Source: Massilia sp. TS11 (GTDB lineage: Bacteria > Pseudomonadota > Gammaproteobacteria > Burkholderiales > Burkholderiaceae_D). From it: 64,000 nucleotides of DNA. The notes under the pieces were generated by a model. It was not told the origin of the DNA. It made no database searches and saw only the letters and a program-made list of their open reading frames with translations. Below, one piece after another: positions 48,530 through 59,909 of the stretch. A program made the translations under genes and the position numbers. The number at the start of each line of letters is the position of its first letter. Position 1 is the stretch's first letter. The DNA is taken from NCBI RefSeq assembly GCF_022012445.1, contig NZ_JAKLTS010000003.1, positions 310,001 through 374,000 on the forward strand. Reading direction: 5' to 3'.

Positions 48530-50383
48530 ATGATTTCGCCGTCCAGCCAATCCGCAGCGCCGCTGCCCCTGGTCGAGACGGCAGCCGAGCTGATCCACCT
48601 GTCGCACGCCCGTTCGCGCGGCTTTGGTCTCGATCCCGATGCCCGGCCCGACTTCAGCCCGATCGGGCGCCAGGACCTGAGTCTGCTCGTCGAGCAGAAC
48701 CGTCTGCTGCACAACCATGCGCTGCCGGCCATGGAAACCCTGTATCAGCAGATCGTCAACACCCACAATATGGTGCTGCTGACCGATGCCCAGGGCGTGA
48801 TCCTGCATGCGCTCGGCGATGCCGATTTTCTGGAAAAGGCCAGCAAGGTGGCGTTGCAGCCGGGCGCCGTCTGGTCCGAGCAGAGCAAGGGGACGAATGG
48901 CATCGGCACCGCCATTGCGGACAAGCTGCCGACGCTGATCCACGCCGACCAGCACTACCTGCGCGCCAACCATTTCCTCAGCTGCTCGGCCGCGCCGATT
49001 CTTGATCATCAGGGCAATGTGCTCGGCGTGCTCGATGTCTCGGGCGACCAGCGCAGCTATCACAAGCACACGATGGCCCTGGTGCGGATGTCGGCGCTGA
49101 TGATCGAAAATCAGGTGTTTTCGGCTACGTTCGAGGACGCGATCACCTTGCATTTCCATGCGCGTCCCGAATTCATCGGCACGCTGATGGAGGGCATTGC
49201 TTCGTTCACCCCGAGCGGGCGCTTCCTCGCGGCCAACCGCAGCGCCCAGTTCCAGCTTGGCTTATCGGCGGCGGCCCTGCAGACGCATACCTTCAGCTCG
49301 CTGTTCGGCCTGCCGGTGTCGGCATTAATGGACCACTATCGCACGGCCGCGCCGGGCTTGCTCGACCTGTGCCTGCACAATGGCGTGCGCATCAAGGCGC
49401 GCGCCCAGATCCGGCTGGCCAGCGCGCGTGCGCCGATCATGCCGGCGGCGCCCGCTCCGGCCCCGTCGCGACTGTCCAGTCTGCGCTATCTGCGCACCGG
49501 CGACGCGCAGGTGGAAGCCCTGCTCGACAAGGTCGAACGTGTGCTCGGCAAAGATATCCCGATCATGATTCTGGGCGAGACGGGCACCGGCAAGGAATTG
49601 CTGGCCCGCGCCATCCACAATGATTCGCCGCGCGGGCAGGGGCCGTTTGTTGCCGTGAACTGCGCCTCGATTCCCGAAACCCTGATCGAGTCCGAGCTGT
49701 TCGGCTACGAGGACGGCGCCTTCACCGGTGCCCGCAAGAAAGGGGCGCTTGGCAAGATTCAGCAGGCCAATGGCGGCACGCTCTTCCTCGATGAAATTGG
49801 CGATATGCCGATGAGTATGCAGGCGCGCCTGCTGCGCGTGCTGCAGGAACGCACGGTTACGCCGCTGGGCGGCGACAAGGCGATTCCCGTCAACGTCGAC
49901 ATCATCTGCGCCACCAACCACAATCTGCGCGCCCGCATTGCCGAGGGCGCCTTCCGCGAGGACCTGTACTTCCGCCTCAATGGTCTGGTGGTCAAGCTGC
50001 CGCCGCTGCGCGAGCGCTCCGACCTCGGCGCCGTGGTGCGCAAGATCCTGGCCAGCGAGGGCAATGGCCAGCGCTATGCACTGTCCGAAGAACTGGCCAG
50101 CCTGTTTGCGCGGCACCAATGGCCGGGTAACTTCCGCCAGCTCCACAATCTGCTGCGCACGGCCCTGGCCATGGCGGGCGAGGATGGCGAGATCTGCGTG
50201 CAGCACATGCCCGATGATTTTCTGGAAGATGTGCGCAGCGCGCCGGCTGATCTGGAATCCGTCGCCCAGGATGCGATCGCACGCACCCTGGCTGCGCACG
50301 GCGGCAATATGTCGGCCGCCGCGCGCGCCCTGGGCATCTCGCGCAATACTCTCTACCGCAAACTAGCGGGCAAGGGCCGCTGA
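48530..50383 (+). CDS. acoR: AcoR-like sigma-54-dependent transcriptional activator
   Basis: 617-residue enhancer-binding protein: GAF-type sensor (about 70-190), AAA+ sigma-54 interaction domain (about 325-545) with Walker A GETGTGKE (349-356) and the GAFTGA loop (396-401), and a C-terminal Fis helix-turn-helix (SAAARALGISRNTLYRKL). GAF-sensor members of this type control acetoin or alcohol/aldehyde catabolism. The convergent aldehyde dehydrogenase operon has a sigma-54 promoter and an upstream inverted repeat, so it is the likely target. Starts 12 bp after the EAL gene; its 3' end overlaps the DUF779 gene by 21 bases. Confidence 0.93.
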   Translation: MISPSSQSAAPLPLVETAAELIHLSHARSRGFGLDPDARPDFSPIGRQDLSLLVEQNRLLHNHALPAMETLYQQIVNTHNMVLLTDAQGVILHALGDADFLEKASKVALQPGAVWSEQSKGTNGIGTAIADKLPTLIHADQHYLRANHFLSCSAAPILDHQGNVLGVLDVSGDQRSYHKHTMALVRMSALMIENQVFSATFEDAITLHFHARPEFIGTLMEGIASFTPSGRFLAANRSAQFQLGLSAAALQTHTFSSLFGLPVSALMDHYRTAAPGLLDLCLHNGVRIKARAQIRLASARAPIMPAAPAPAPSRLSSLRYLRTGDAQVEALLDKVERVLGKDIPIMILGETGTGKELLARAIHNDSPRGQGPFVAVNCASIPETLIESELFGYEDGAFTGARKKGALGKIQQANGGTLFLDEIGDMPMSMQARLLRVLQERTVTPLGGDKAIPVNVDIICATNHNLRARIAEGAFREDLYFRLNGLVVKLPPLRERSDLGAVVRKILASEGNGQRYALSEELASLFARHQWPGNFRQLHNLLRTALAMAGEDGEICVQHMPDDFLEDVRSAPADLESVAQDAIARTLAAHGGNMSAAARALGISRNTLYRKLAGKGR

Positions 50384-50728
50384 TTCGGCGTCGGTGAACA
50401 GGCGCGAGCGCGTGAGAAAGCGCCGCCCTGTCCCATTATCGAGCGAGAACATGCCGCCATTCCCATCGACCACGTCGATGATCAGCTGAGTGTGCTCCCA
50501 ATAGGCAAACTGCTCGCAGCCCATGTAGAAGGGCACACCGTCGAGTTCCCCCAGCAGGACATCGCTATCGCTGATGAGAAAGTCGCCCTGCGCATAGCAG
50601 AGCGGCGCGCTGCCGTCGCAACAGCCGCCCGACTGAAAGAACAGCAGGGGGCCGTAGCGCGCGCGCAGCGTGCCGAGGAAGGCCAGCGCCGCCGCCGTGG
50701 CGACGACGCGGGCCGGTTTGCCGTCCAT
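50363..50728 (-). CDS. DUF779 protein linked to aldehyde dehydrogenase
   Basis: 121-residue DUF779 protein. FFQSGGCCDGSAPLCY (residues 30-45) carries three cysteines (C36, C37, C44), suggesting a metal or redox role. The family is repeatedly found downstream of NAD aldehyde dehydrogenases of the acetaldehyde/chloroacetaldehyde type; exact function is not established. Starts 2 bases after the aldehyde dehydrogenase stop, and its end runs 21 bases into the convergent acoR-like gene. Confidence 0.88.
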   Translation of the reverse strand: MDGKPARVVATAAALAFLGTLRARYGPLLFFQSGGCCDGSAPLCYAQGDFLISDSDVLLGELDGVPFYMGCEQFAYWEHTQLIIDVVDGNGGMFSLDNGTGRRFLTRSRLFTDAESAALAR

Positions 50729-50730
50729 GC

Positions 50731-52251
50731 TCAGAAGAAGCCGAGCGCGTTCGGGTTGTAGCTGACCAGCAGGTTCTTGGTCTGCTGATAGTGGTCGAGC
50801 ATCATCTTGTGGGTTTCACGGCCGATGCCCGACTGCTTGTAGCCGCCGAAGGCCGCGTGGGCCGGGTACAGGTGGTAGCAGTTGGTCCAGACGCGGCCGG
50901 CCTGGATGCCGCGCCCCATGCGGAAGGCGCGCGAACCGTCGCGGGTCCAGACGCCGGCGCCAAGGCCGTACAGCGTATCGTTGGCAATGGCCAGGGCTTC
51001 GGCTTCATCCTTGAAGGTGGTCACCGACACCACCGGGCCGAAGATCTCTTCCTGGAAGATGCGCATCTTGTTGTGGCCGCGGAAGACGGTCGGCGTCACG
51101 TAGTAGCCGTCGGCCAGGTCGCCTTGCTGGACGTGGCGTGCGCCGCCGGCCAGCAGTTCGGCGCCTTCCTGTTTGCCGATGTCGATGTAGGAGAGGATCT
51201 TCTCGAGCTGTTCCTGCGAGGCCTGGGCGCCGATCATGGTCGACTGGTCGAGCGGGTTGCCTTGCTTGACCTTGCCCACGCGCTCGAGGGCGCGTGCGAT
51301 GAAGGCGTCATAGATCGATTCCTGGATCAGCACGCGCGAGGGACAGGTGCAGACTTCGCCCTGGTTGAGCGCGAACATGGCGAAACCTTCGAGGCATTTG
51401 TCGAAGAAGGCGTCGTCCTGGTCCATGACGTCGGCGAAGAAGATATTCGGCGATTTGCCGCCGAGTTCGAGCGTGACGGGAATCAGATTCTGGGCTGCGT
51501 ACTGCATGATCAGGCGGCCGGTGCCGGTTTCGCCCGTGAAGGCGACCTTGGCGATGCGCTTGTTCGAGGCCAGCGGTTTGCCCGCTTCGAGGCCAAAGCC
51601 GTTGACCACGTTCAGCACGCCCGGCGGCAGCAGGTCGGCGATCAGTTCGACCAGCACCATGATCGAGGCCGGGGTCTGCTCGGCCGGCTTGAGGACGACG
51701 CAGTTGCCGGCGGCCAGAGCCGGGGCCAGCTTCCACACGGCCATCAGGATCGGGAAGTTCCAGGGGATGATCTGGCCGACCACGCCGAGCGGCTCGTGGA
51801 AGTGATAGGCATAGGTTTCGGCGTCGATCTGGGCGACCGTGCCTTCCTGCGAACGGATGCAGCCGGCGAAATAGCGGAAGTGGTCGATGGCGAGCGGGAT
51901 GTCGGCCGCCATGGTTTCGCGGATCGGCTTGCCGTTATCGATGGTCTCGGCCGTGGCCAGCAGCTGCAGGTTCTGCTCCATGCGGTCGGCGATGCGGTTC
52001 AGGATGCCCGCGCGCTCGGCCGGCGAGGTCTTACCCCAGCCTGCTTTGGCGGCGTGGGCGGCGTCCAGCGCCAGCTCGATATCTTCGGCCGTGCCGCGCG
52101 CCACTTCGCAGAAGGGCTTGCCGGTGATCGGGGTGACGTTGCTGAAGTATTCGCCCTTGACCGGGGCGACGAATTTGCCGCCGATGAAGTTGTCGTAGCG
52201 CTGTTTGAAGGGGTTGGCGACGCCGAGAGCGTTGATATCCGCGAGATTCAT
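50731..52251 (-). CDS. NAD-dependent aldehyde dehydrogenase (AcoD/ExaC-like)
   Basis: 506-residue class 3-domain aldehyde dehydrogenase, probably oxidising acetaldehyde or similar to the acid. NAD fold [29 protein letters not shown], catalytic glutamate in [11 protein letters not shown] and nucleophile C301 in [13 protein letters not shown] 52251 ([11 protein letters not shown]) with GAGGATGAC upstream; the 36-residue longer frame is rejected because it would overlap the sigma-54 promoter. Operon with DUF779. Confidence 0.95.
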   Translation of the reverse strand: MNLADINALGVANPFKQRYDNFIGGKFVAPVKGEYFSNVTPITGKPFCEVARGTAEDIELALDAAHAAKAGWGKTSPAERAGILNRIADRMEQNLQLLATAETIDNGKPIRETMAADIPLAIDHFRYFAGCIRSQEGTVAQIDAETYAYHFHEPLGVVGQIIPWNFPILMAVWKLAPALAAGNCVVLKPAEQTPASIMVLVELIADLLPPGVLNVVNGFGLEAGKPLASNKRIAKVAFTGETGTGRLIMQYAAQNLIPVTLELGGKSPNIFFADVMDQDDAFFDKCLEGFAMFALNQGEVCTCPSRVLIQESIYDAFIARALERVGKVKQGNPLDQSTMIGAQASQEQLEKILSYIDIGKQEGAELLAGGARHVQQGDLADGYYVTPTVFRGHNKMRIFQEEIFGPVVSVTTFKDEAEALAIANDTLYGLGAGVWTRDGSRAFRMGRGIQAGRVWTNCYHLYPAHAAFGGYKQSGIGRETHKMMLDHYQQTKNLLVSYNPNALGFF

Positions 52252-52307
52252 GTCATCCTCTATTGCAGTAGTTGGTATGGGCTCCGTCGAGGGAGTAGCC
52301 AACACTA

Positions 52308-52323
52308 CGCAAGCTGCGTGCCA
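52308..52323 (-). promoter_or_regulatory. sigma-54 (-24/-12) promoter of aldehyde dehydrogenase operon
   Basis: On the minus strand: TGGCACGCAGCTTGCG, with GG and GC separated by exactly 10 bases as in the -24/-12 consensus, about 57 bases before the ATG. It matches the presence of a sigma-54 activator gene at this locus. Confidence 0.8.
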
Positions 52324-52364
52324 GGCGCCGTCAGTGCGGAAGCGGGGGATAAGTGTCACGATTT

Positions 52365-52392
52365 GGGACAGGTGTCACGCAACACCTGTCCC
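52365..52392. promoter_or_regulatory. candidate enhancer site (UAS) for the AcoR-like activator
   Basis: Perfect 11-bp inverted repeat GGGACAGGTGT (52365-52375) / ACACCTGTCCC (52382-52392), 6-base spacer, about 40-70 bases upstream of the sigma-54 promoter on the minus strand. A related half-site GTGTCACG recurs at 52353-52360 and at 52372-52379. It also lies just after the RTX gene stop, so a role as terminator is possible, though no U tract follows. Confidence 0.6.
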
Positions 52393-52404
52393 GGCTGCGA
52401 CAGT

Positions 52405-53994
52405 TCAGAACCAGTAGGCGGATATGTAGGGGATGCCATTGGCCACCAGCGGCGCGGTGGCGGCCTTGGACTCGGCGCTTTCGCTGAAGCCGATCAGCAC
52501 CTGGGCGAGGCTGGCCTGGTGGCTGTCCAGCAGCTGGCTCCAGTAGCTGATGCCGCCTGCGTCGCCGGCGCGGTGCAGCACATGCTGGTAGAGGCTGGCG
52601 ACCAGCTCCTGGTTATTGTGCGCGCTGCCGTACACGGTCTGCCATTCGGCCGAGGTGCTGAAGGCCTGGGCCACGGCTGTCAGGCTGGCGCCGCGGTCGA
52701 GCCGGGTGATCCAATAGCCAAGCCCGACAAGATCGGGCTCGCGGTCAAAGGCAGCGTGGTAGAGCCGGTAGGCTTCCCCGCCATTGCCATCGATATCAAA
52801 CGCCAGGCTCGAGGTGAAGAAATCGATCCGTTCCACGTTGCGCAGCACATCGGTGCCTTCGTAACCGACGCGGTCGTGCGTGGTGATGACGCCGTTCTGC
52901 ACCACGATGTCATAGAGGTCGCGCGTATTGCCCAGGGAAACGGTGTCGAGGCCGGGGCCGCCATCGACCTGGTCGTCGCCAAAATAGGGGATCAGCAGGT
53001 CGTTGCCGGGACCGCCGATCAAGATGTCATTGCCATTGCCGGCCGCAATCGCGTTGCCCTTGCCATCGGCCGTGAACACGCCGCCGACCACTGCGCTCGC
53101 CCCGCTGAAGCCTTCGCGGTAGCCGTGCTGGTCGACATAGCTGACGCCGACCTGCACGGCGTGGCCGGCCATTGCGTGGGTCAGTTTGATCTGCAGATCG
53201 GGTGTGCTCGTGTGGATGGCGGGGCCGCCGTCGACCTGCCAGACAAAGTCCGTGCCGAGGCCATCAGCATCGCTGACATCCAGGTGGGCGCTCAGCGTCT
53301 GTCCCTCGAAGGCGGTGCCGCCGATCAGGATATTGCCCTGCGCCGCCTGATTGGCGGCCAGTGCCGTAGAGACTTGCAGATGCGTGTTCGGGGCTTCGTT
53401 GAGGTGGCCGGCGAGGTCGCTGACGACGCCGCGCGCAAGCTCGATGTCGTAATTGGTATTGGCGTGCAGCCCGCCCGCGACATTGAGGCGAATGCTGTCG
53501 CCGAGCACCTGCACCTGCTGCGGATTGGCCACGTCGAAGCTCTGGCTGCTGCCGTCGGTGCCGCGCAGCTGGATCTGGCCGCTGCCCGCGTAAATCGCTT
53601 CGGAATACTTGATGTAGAGGTAGGGGCCGAGCGGCGCGCCGTAGCTCGCGCTCTCCATGGCCGGGATCGGCGCAAACAGATCGCCATACAGGCTCTCGAG
53701 CTGCAGGCTGTCCTTGCCGTTGTCAAACACGATGCGGCCCACGTGGTCGAGCACGTAGTAGGCGTCGAGGCCAGGGCTGCCGGCGATATTCACGACCACA
53801 TGGCCCTGGCCATCGGGGCTGATGGCACAGTCGCTGCGTTTGATCGCGCCGAGGTCGAGGGTGTTATTCCCTGCCAGACCCATCAGGTAGGTCGTGGTGC
53901 TGGGCTTGCCCAGCTGCCAGGTGTCGTCGCCCTTGGTGCCGGTCAGGTAGACCGGCCAGGAATAGCCTGGCGGCAGGGTCATTGCGCTCGTCAT
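52405..53994 (-). CDS. RTX-repeat / DUF4214 extracellular-type protein
   Basis: 529-residue acidic protein. The N-terminal half has beta-rich segments resembling Ig/SwmB-type domains (IKYSEAIYAGSGQIQL, then VVSDLAGH). Glycine/aspartate-rich nonapeptide repeats near residues 328-360 (GNGNDILIGGPGNDLL, DDQVDGGPGLDTV) should bind calcium. A C-terminal DUF4214-like region follows (AYRLYHAAFDREPDLVGLGY, VLHRAGDAGGISYW). No N-terminal signal peptide, as expected for type I secretion, but no secretion genes are adjacent. ATG 53994 lacks a good ribosome binding site; Met at 53982 is an alternative. Confidence 0.8.
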   Translation of the reverse strand: MTSAMTLPPGYSWPVYLTGTKGDDTWQLGKPSTTTYLMGLAGNNTLDLGAIKRSDCAISPDGQGHVVVNIAGSPGLDAYYVLDHVGRIVFDNGKDSLQLESLYGDLFAPIPAMESASYGAPLGPYLYIKYSEAIYAGSGQIQLRGTDGSSQSFDVANPQQVQVLGDSIRLNVAGGLHANTNYDIELARGVVSDLAGHLNEAPNTHLQVSTALAANQAAQGNILIGGTAFEGQTLSAHLDVSDADGLGTDFVWQVDGGPAIHTSTPDLQIKLTHAMAGHAVQVGVSYVDQHGYREGFSGASAVVGGVFTADGKGNAIAAGNGNDILIGGPGNDLLIPYFGDDQVDGGPGLDTVSLGNTRDLYDIVVQNGVITTHDRVGYEGTDVLRNVERIDFFTSSLAFDIDGNGGEAYRLYHAAFDREPDLVGLGYWITRLDRGASLTAVAQAFSTSAEWQTVYGSAHNNQELVASLYQHVLHRAGDAGGISYWSQLLDSHQASLAQVLIGFSESAESKAATAPLVANGIPYISAYWF

Positions 53995-54077
53995 GAAAAA
54001 TTGAGAAAAAATTAAACTGAGCGCTATGTTAATCCAGTTTTCCCCCGTTGGGCACGGCGGCGCGGGCTTGGACTGGC

Positions 54078-54917
54078 TCAGTAGACGGCGCGTTGTGGCT
54101 TGATCTCCTGCAGGATGGTGGTCGAGATCTCCTCGATCGACTTGGTGGTCGAGGACAGCCAGCGGATGCCTTCGCGCCGCATCAGGCTTTCGGCCTCGTT
54201 GACCTCGTAGCGACAGTTTTCGATCGAGGCGTAGCGGCTGCCGGCGCGCCTTTCGTTGCGGATTTCCGACAAACGCTCGGGCGAAATCGACAGGCCGAAG
54301 ATCTTATTGCGGAACTGCGGCAGGGCCGAGGGCAGGCGGCCGCGCTCGAAATCGTCGGGAATCAAGGGGTAGTTGGCGGCCTTGATCCCGTATTGCATCG
54401 CCAGGTAGAGGCTGGTGGGCGTCTTGCCCGAACGCGAGACCCCGACCAGGATGACATCGGCCTCGGCCAGGTTCTTGTGCGACTGGCCATCATCGTGGGC
54501 CAGGGAAAAATTGATGGCTTCAATGCGGTTTTTGTATTCCTCGCTGTCGACCACATTGTGCGAACGGCCAATCGTGTGGGTCGATTTCACCCCCAATTCC
54601 TGCTCGAGCGGGGAGACGAAGGTCTGGATCAGGTCCATGTGCATGGCCTTGGCCGTCTGGATTACGCCCGACAGATCCGGCTTCACAAAGGTGGAGAACA
54701 CGATCGGCTGGTAGCCATCGGCCTGGAAGGCGTCGTTTATTTTGCGCACCGCCTGATGGGCCTTGTCGATCGAGTCGATGAAGGGCAGGCGGATTTGCCG
54801 AAAACGCAAGTCGAACTGGGTGAGCACGGCGTGCCCGAAGGTTTCAGCGGTGATACCGGTGCCATCGGATACGAAGAAGACAGTACGGGAGGAAGCGGGC
54901 AGGGGAGTTTGGCTCAT
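54078..54917 (-). CDS. ppsR: PEP synthase regulatory protein (kinase/pyrophosphorylase, DUF299)
   Basis: 279-residue bifunctional ADP-dependent kinase/phosphate-dependent phosphorylase that inactivates and reactivates PEP synthase. Start [17 protein letters not shown]-loop [15 protein letters not shown], and C-terminal [20 protein letters not shown]. The open frame runs on upstream to 57521 as an antisense shadow of ppsA, but ATG 54917 gives the normal family length. Divergent from ppsA, its target. Confidence 0.95.
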   Translation of the reverse strand: MSQTPLPASSRTVFFVSDGTGITAETFGHAVLTQFDLRFRQIRLPFIDSIDKAHQAVRKINDAFQADGYQPIVFSTFVKPDLSGVIQTAKAMHMDLIQTFVSPLEQELGVKSTHTIGRSHNVVDSEEYKNRIEAINFSLAHDDGQSHKNLAEADVILVGVSRSGKTPTSLYLAMQYGIKAANYPLIPDDFERGRLPSALPQFRNKIFGLSISPERLSEIRNERRAGSRYASIENCRYEVNEAESLMRREGIRWLSSTTKSIEEISTTILQEIKPQRAVY

Positions 54918-54924
54918 CTTGGGT

Positions 54925-54953
54925 CTGTTAATTTGTCCGACAGGCTGTACAAT
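54925..54953 (+). promoter_or_regulatory. possible ppsA promoter
   Basis: CTGTTA (54925-54930), 17-base spacer, TACAAT (54948-54953). Good -10, weak -35; about 100 bases before the ppsA ATG. Confidence 0.4.
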
Positions 54954-55055
54954 GCTTTTCAACTTTACTGGAATTGTGCTGCACGACACCAAGAATAACA
55001 AGAACACCGTCCGCGCCTCCCTGTGCCGATTTCTATCATCACTAAGGGTATTATC

Positions 55056-57482
<2,427 letters not shown>

Positions 57483-57501
57483 GCCCGCCGACGCCGTCCA
57501 G

Positions 57502-57539
57502 AACGGGGCCAGACCGCGCAAGGTCTGGCCCCGTTTTTT
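57502..57539 (+). terminator. intrinsic terminator after ppsA
   Basis: Perfect 14-bp stem AACGGGGCCAGACC (57502-57515) / GGTCTGGCCCCGTT (57522-57535) with a 6-base loop and a T tract to 57539. Confidence 0.9.
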
Positions 57540-57549
57540 CTTCCAAGAT

Positions 57550-57603
57550 AAATGGGGTCTGACCCCGATTTGCGCTAGATCAAATCGGGGTCAGACCCCA
57601 TTT
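57550..57603. repeat. two dispersed palindromes head-to-head, 23-bp perfect inverted repeat
   Basis: Copies 4 and 5 of the GGGGTCTGACCCC element face each other: arm 57550-57572 starts AAATGGGGTC and ends GATTTG; arm 57581-57603 is its exact reverse complement; the centre is CGCTAGAT. It lies in the ppsA-nfeD gap, outside both genes. Confidence 0.9.
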
Positions 57604-57645
57604 TGCGTTCGGTAAATTTGAGTGGCGATCACCGGCGCTGTTTTA

Positions 57646-57673
57646 TTGACTGGAATGCAAAAAGGCTTACACT
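57646..57673 (+). promoter_or_regulatory. sigma-70 promoter of nfeD-SPFH-SDR operon
   Basis: TTGACT (57646-57651), 16-base spacer, TACACT (57668-57673), 30 bases before the nfeD-like ATG. Confidence 0.6.
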
Positions 57674-57702
57674 CGTCTCACCCTGTTATGAGGAGACGCA
57701 AA

Positions 57703-58122
57703 ATGAGTCTGTGGATGGAATGGCTGGCCTTGGCGGGCGTTCTGGTCGTGCTGGAATTGTTCTCGGGGACTTTCTATCTGTTGATGATCGCCCTGGGCCT
57801 GGCCTGCGGGGCCCTGCTTGCCTACCTGGGCGCGGGCCTGTCCTGGCAGTTTCTGGCCGCGGGCAGTGTGGCCTCGGCCGCAACGCTGGCGCTGCGCCGT
57901 TCGCGCCTGTCGCTCGGGCTGCCAAAGGCGGCCAATGATCCGAACATGAATATGGATATCGGCCAGTCGGTCGAGGTGCCGGCCTGGCAGGACGGGCGCG
58001 CGCGTGTCATGTACCGCGGCGCCATGTGGGATGTTGAACTCGACGGTGGCGCGCAGGCGGGCCCCGGCCGTTTTACGATCACGGAAGTCCGTGGTAATCG
58101 CTTGATTGTGCAATCCAAATAA
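57703..58122 (+). CDS. NfeD family membrane protein
   Basis: 139-residue short-type NfeD protein: two to three N-terminal membrane segments (LALAGVLVVLELFSG, FYLLMIALGLACGALLAYLG, SWQFLAAGSVASAATLAL) and a C-terminal OB-fold domain (VEVPAWQDGRARVMYRGAMW). NfeD proteins work with SPFH proteins, and one follows 11 bp downstream. AGGAG before ATG 57703; a longer upstream frame is rejected as it would cover the promoter. Confidence 0.9.
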   Translation: MSLWMEWLALAGVLVVLELFSGTFYLLMIALGLACGALLAYLGAGLSWQFLAAGSVASAATLALRRSRLSLGLPKAANDPNMNMDIGQSVEVPAWQDGRARVMYRGAMWDVELDGGAQAGPGRFTITEVRGNRLIVQSK

Positions 58123-58133
58123 AGGACAAGAAC

Positions 58134-59054
58134 ATGGAATTCGGTTTTGGTTCGGTCGCGCTGGTGGTGTTCATCATCGCCCTGGTGTTTGTCGTTAAGA
58201 CGATCAATGTGGTGCCGCAGCAGCACGCCTGGGTGGTGGAGCGGCTCGGGAAGTATCACGCGACCCTGGCGCCGGGCTTGAATATCGTGGTCCCGTTTAT
58301 CGACCGCGTGGCCTACAAGCATTCGCTGAAGGAGATCCCGCTCGATGTCCCGCCTCAGGTCTGTATCACCAAGGACAACACGCAGCTGAAGGTGGACGGC
58401 ATCCTCTATTTCCAGATCACCGATGCGATGCGCGCCTCGTATGGTTCGTCGAACTATATCGCCGCCATCACGCAGCTGGCGCAGACGACGCTGCGCTCGG
58501 TGATCGGCCGCATGGAGCTCGATAAGACCTTCGAGGAACGCGAGCATATCAACACGGCCATCGTCAGCGCGATCGACGAGTCGGCCGCGAACTGGGGCGT
58601 GAAGGTGCTGCGCTATGAGATCAAGGATCTGACGCCGCCGGCCGAAATTCTGCATGCGATGCAGGCGCAAATTACGGCCGAACGCGAGAAGCGCGCGCTG
58701 ATTGCTGCATCGGAAGGCCGCAAGCAGGAGCAGATCAACATCGCCACAGGCGAGCGCGAGGCGGCCATCGCCAAGTCGGAAGGCGACAAGCAGTCCGCCA
58801 TCAACCGTGCCGAGGGTGAAGCCAAGGCCACCATCGCGCTGGCCGACGCGCATGCCGAGGCGCTGCGCAAGATCGCCGCCGCGATCGGCGCGCCCGGTGG
58901 CGAGCAGGCCATGAACCTGCGCGTCGCCGAGCAGTACGTGAGCGCCTTCGCCAACCTGGCCAAGACGAATAATTCGATCATCGTGCCGGCCAATATGGGC
59001 GATATGAGCGGCCTGATCGCCTCTGCCATGCAGATCGTGAAGGCGCAGAAATGA
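58134..59054 (+). CDS. SPFH/stomatin-like protein (QmcA type)
   Basis: 306-residue SPFH protein with one N-terminal membrane segment (VALVVFIIALVFVVKTINVV), the SPFH domain (VVPQQHAWVVERLGKYHATL, LKEIPLDVPPQVC) and a C-terminal coiled coil rich in A/E/K. Forms membrane-associated ring assemblies that organise membrane proteins and proteases. Paired with NfeD upstream. AAAGGAC before the ATG; ATGA overlap with the SDR gene. Confidence 0.95.
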   Translation: MEFGFGSVALVVFIIALVFVVKTINVVPQQHAWVVERLGKYHATLAPGLNIVVPFIDRVAYKHSLKEIPLDVPPQVCITKDNTQLKVDGILYFQITDAMRASYGSSNYIAAITQLAQTTLRSVIGRMELDKTFEEREHINTAIVSAIDESAANWGVKVLRYEIKDLTPPAEILHAMQAQITAEREKRALIAASEGRKQEQINIATGEREAAIAKSEGDKQSAINRAEGEAKATIALADAHAEALRKIAAAIGAPGGEQAMNLRVAEQYVSAFANLAKTNNSIIVPANMGDMSGLIASAMQIVKAQK

Positions 59055-59854
59055 GTCGCGTGGTGGTCCTGACCGGCGCATCTGAGGGCATCGGCGCGGA
59101 GATGGCGCGTCAGCTGGCGGCCGGTGGCGACAAGCTGGTGCTGGCGGCGCGCAATCTGGAGGCTTTGACCGCGGTCGTGCGCGCGTGCGAGGCCAAGGGC
59201 GCCGAGGCATTGGCGGTGCGTACCGATGTCTCGGTCGAGGCCGACTGCAGGGCCCTGATCGTCGCTGCCGTGGCGCGCTTTGGTGGCGTCGATGTGCTGA
59301 TCAATAACGCCGGTGTGTCGGCCCATGCGCTGTTCGAGGAGGTGAGCGAGCTGCGCTGGTGCGAGGATCTGATGCGCGTGAACCTGTGGGGCGCGGTCTG
59401 GTGCACGCACGCGGCCCTGCCTTACCTGCGCGCCAGTCAGGGCCGGATTGTGGCCGTGTCCTCGCTGGCCGGGCTGGTCGGCGTGCCGGGGCGCACGGCC
59501 TACAGTGCCAGCAAGTTCGCGATGACGGGCTTCTTTGAGGCCTTGCGCGCGGAACTGCGCCCGCATGGCGTCTGCGTGACCACCGCCTTTCCGGGCGTGG
59601 TAGCCACCCAGATCCGCTACAACGGCTTCAACGCGCGTGGCGAACGGGCCGGGGTGTCTGGCCTGAAGGAGGAGGGCGCGATGACGGCCGAGACCTGCGC
59701 GCGCCTGATTTTGACGGGGATGGAGCGGCGCCAGCGCGAGGTGGTGATGACGGCCAAGGGGCGCATCGGCCGCTATCTGAAACTCCTGGCGCCGGGGCTG
59801 GTCGAAAAGATGGCGCTGGCCGCGCTGAAAGACGACGTTCAGCCGCGTTCTTAA
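59051..59854 (+). CDS. short-chain dehydrogenase/reductase
   Basis: 267-residue Rossmann oxidoreductase. Cofactor motif TGASEGIGAEMARQ, NNAG at about 81-84, catalytic Ser in VSSLAGLVG and Y151/K155 in YSASKFAMTG. The sequence resembles DltE/YqjQ-type SDRs acting on lipid or steroid-like ketones; substrate unknown. Translationally coupled to the SPFH gene. Confidence 0.92.
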   Translation: MSRVVVLTGASEGIGAEMARQLAAGGDKLVLAARNLEALTAVVRACEAKGAEALAVRTDVSVEADCRALIVAAVARFGGVDVLINNAGVSAHALFEEVSELRWCEDLMRVNLWGAVWCTHAALPYLRASQGRIVAVSSLAGLVGVPGRTAYSASKFAMTGFFEALRAELRPHGVCVTTAFPGVVATQIRYNGFNARGERAGVSGLKEEGAMTAETCARLILTGMERRQREVVMTAKGRIGRYLKLLAPGLVEKMALAALKDDVQPRS

Positions 59855-59909
59855 ACTTACTTTAAGAATTGGCCTTTATAAATACGCTATCGATTATTCG
59901 GGAGACATC

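Noticed and set aside
50791-54015. 1074-codon plus-strand frame opposite the aldehyde dehydrogenase and RTX genes
   Set aside because: Runs through two real genes and the sigma-54 control region on the other strand; shadow frame.
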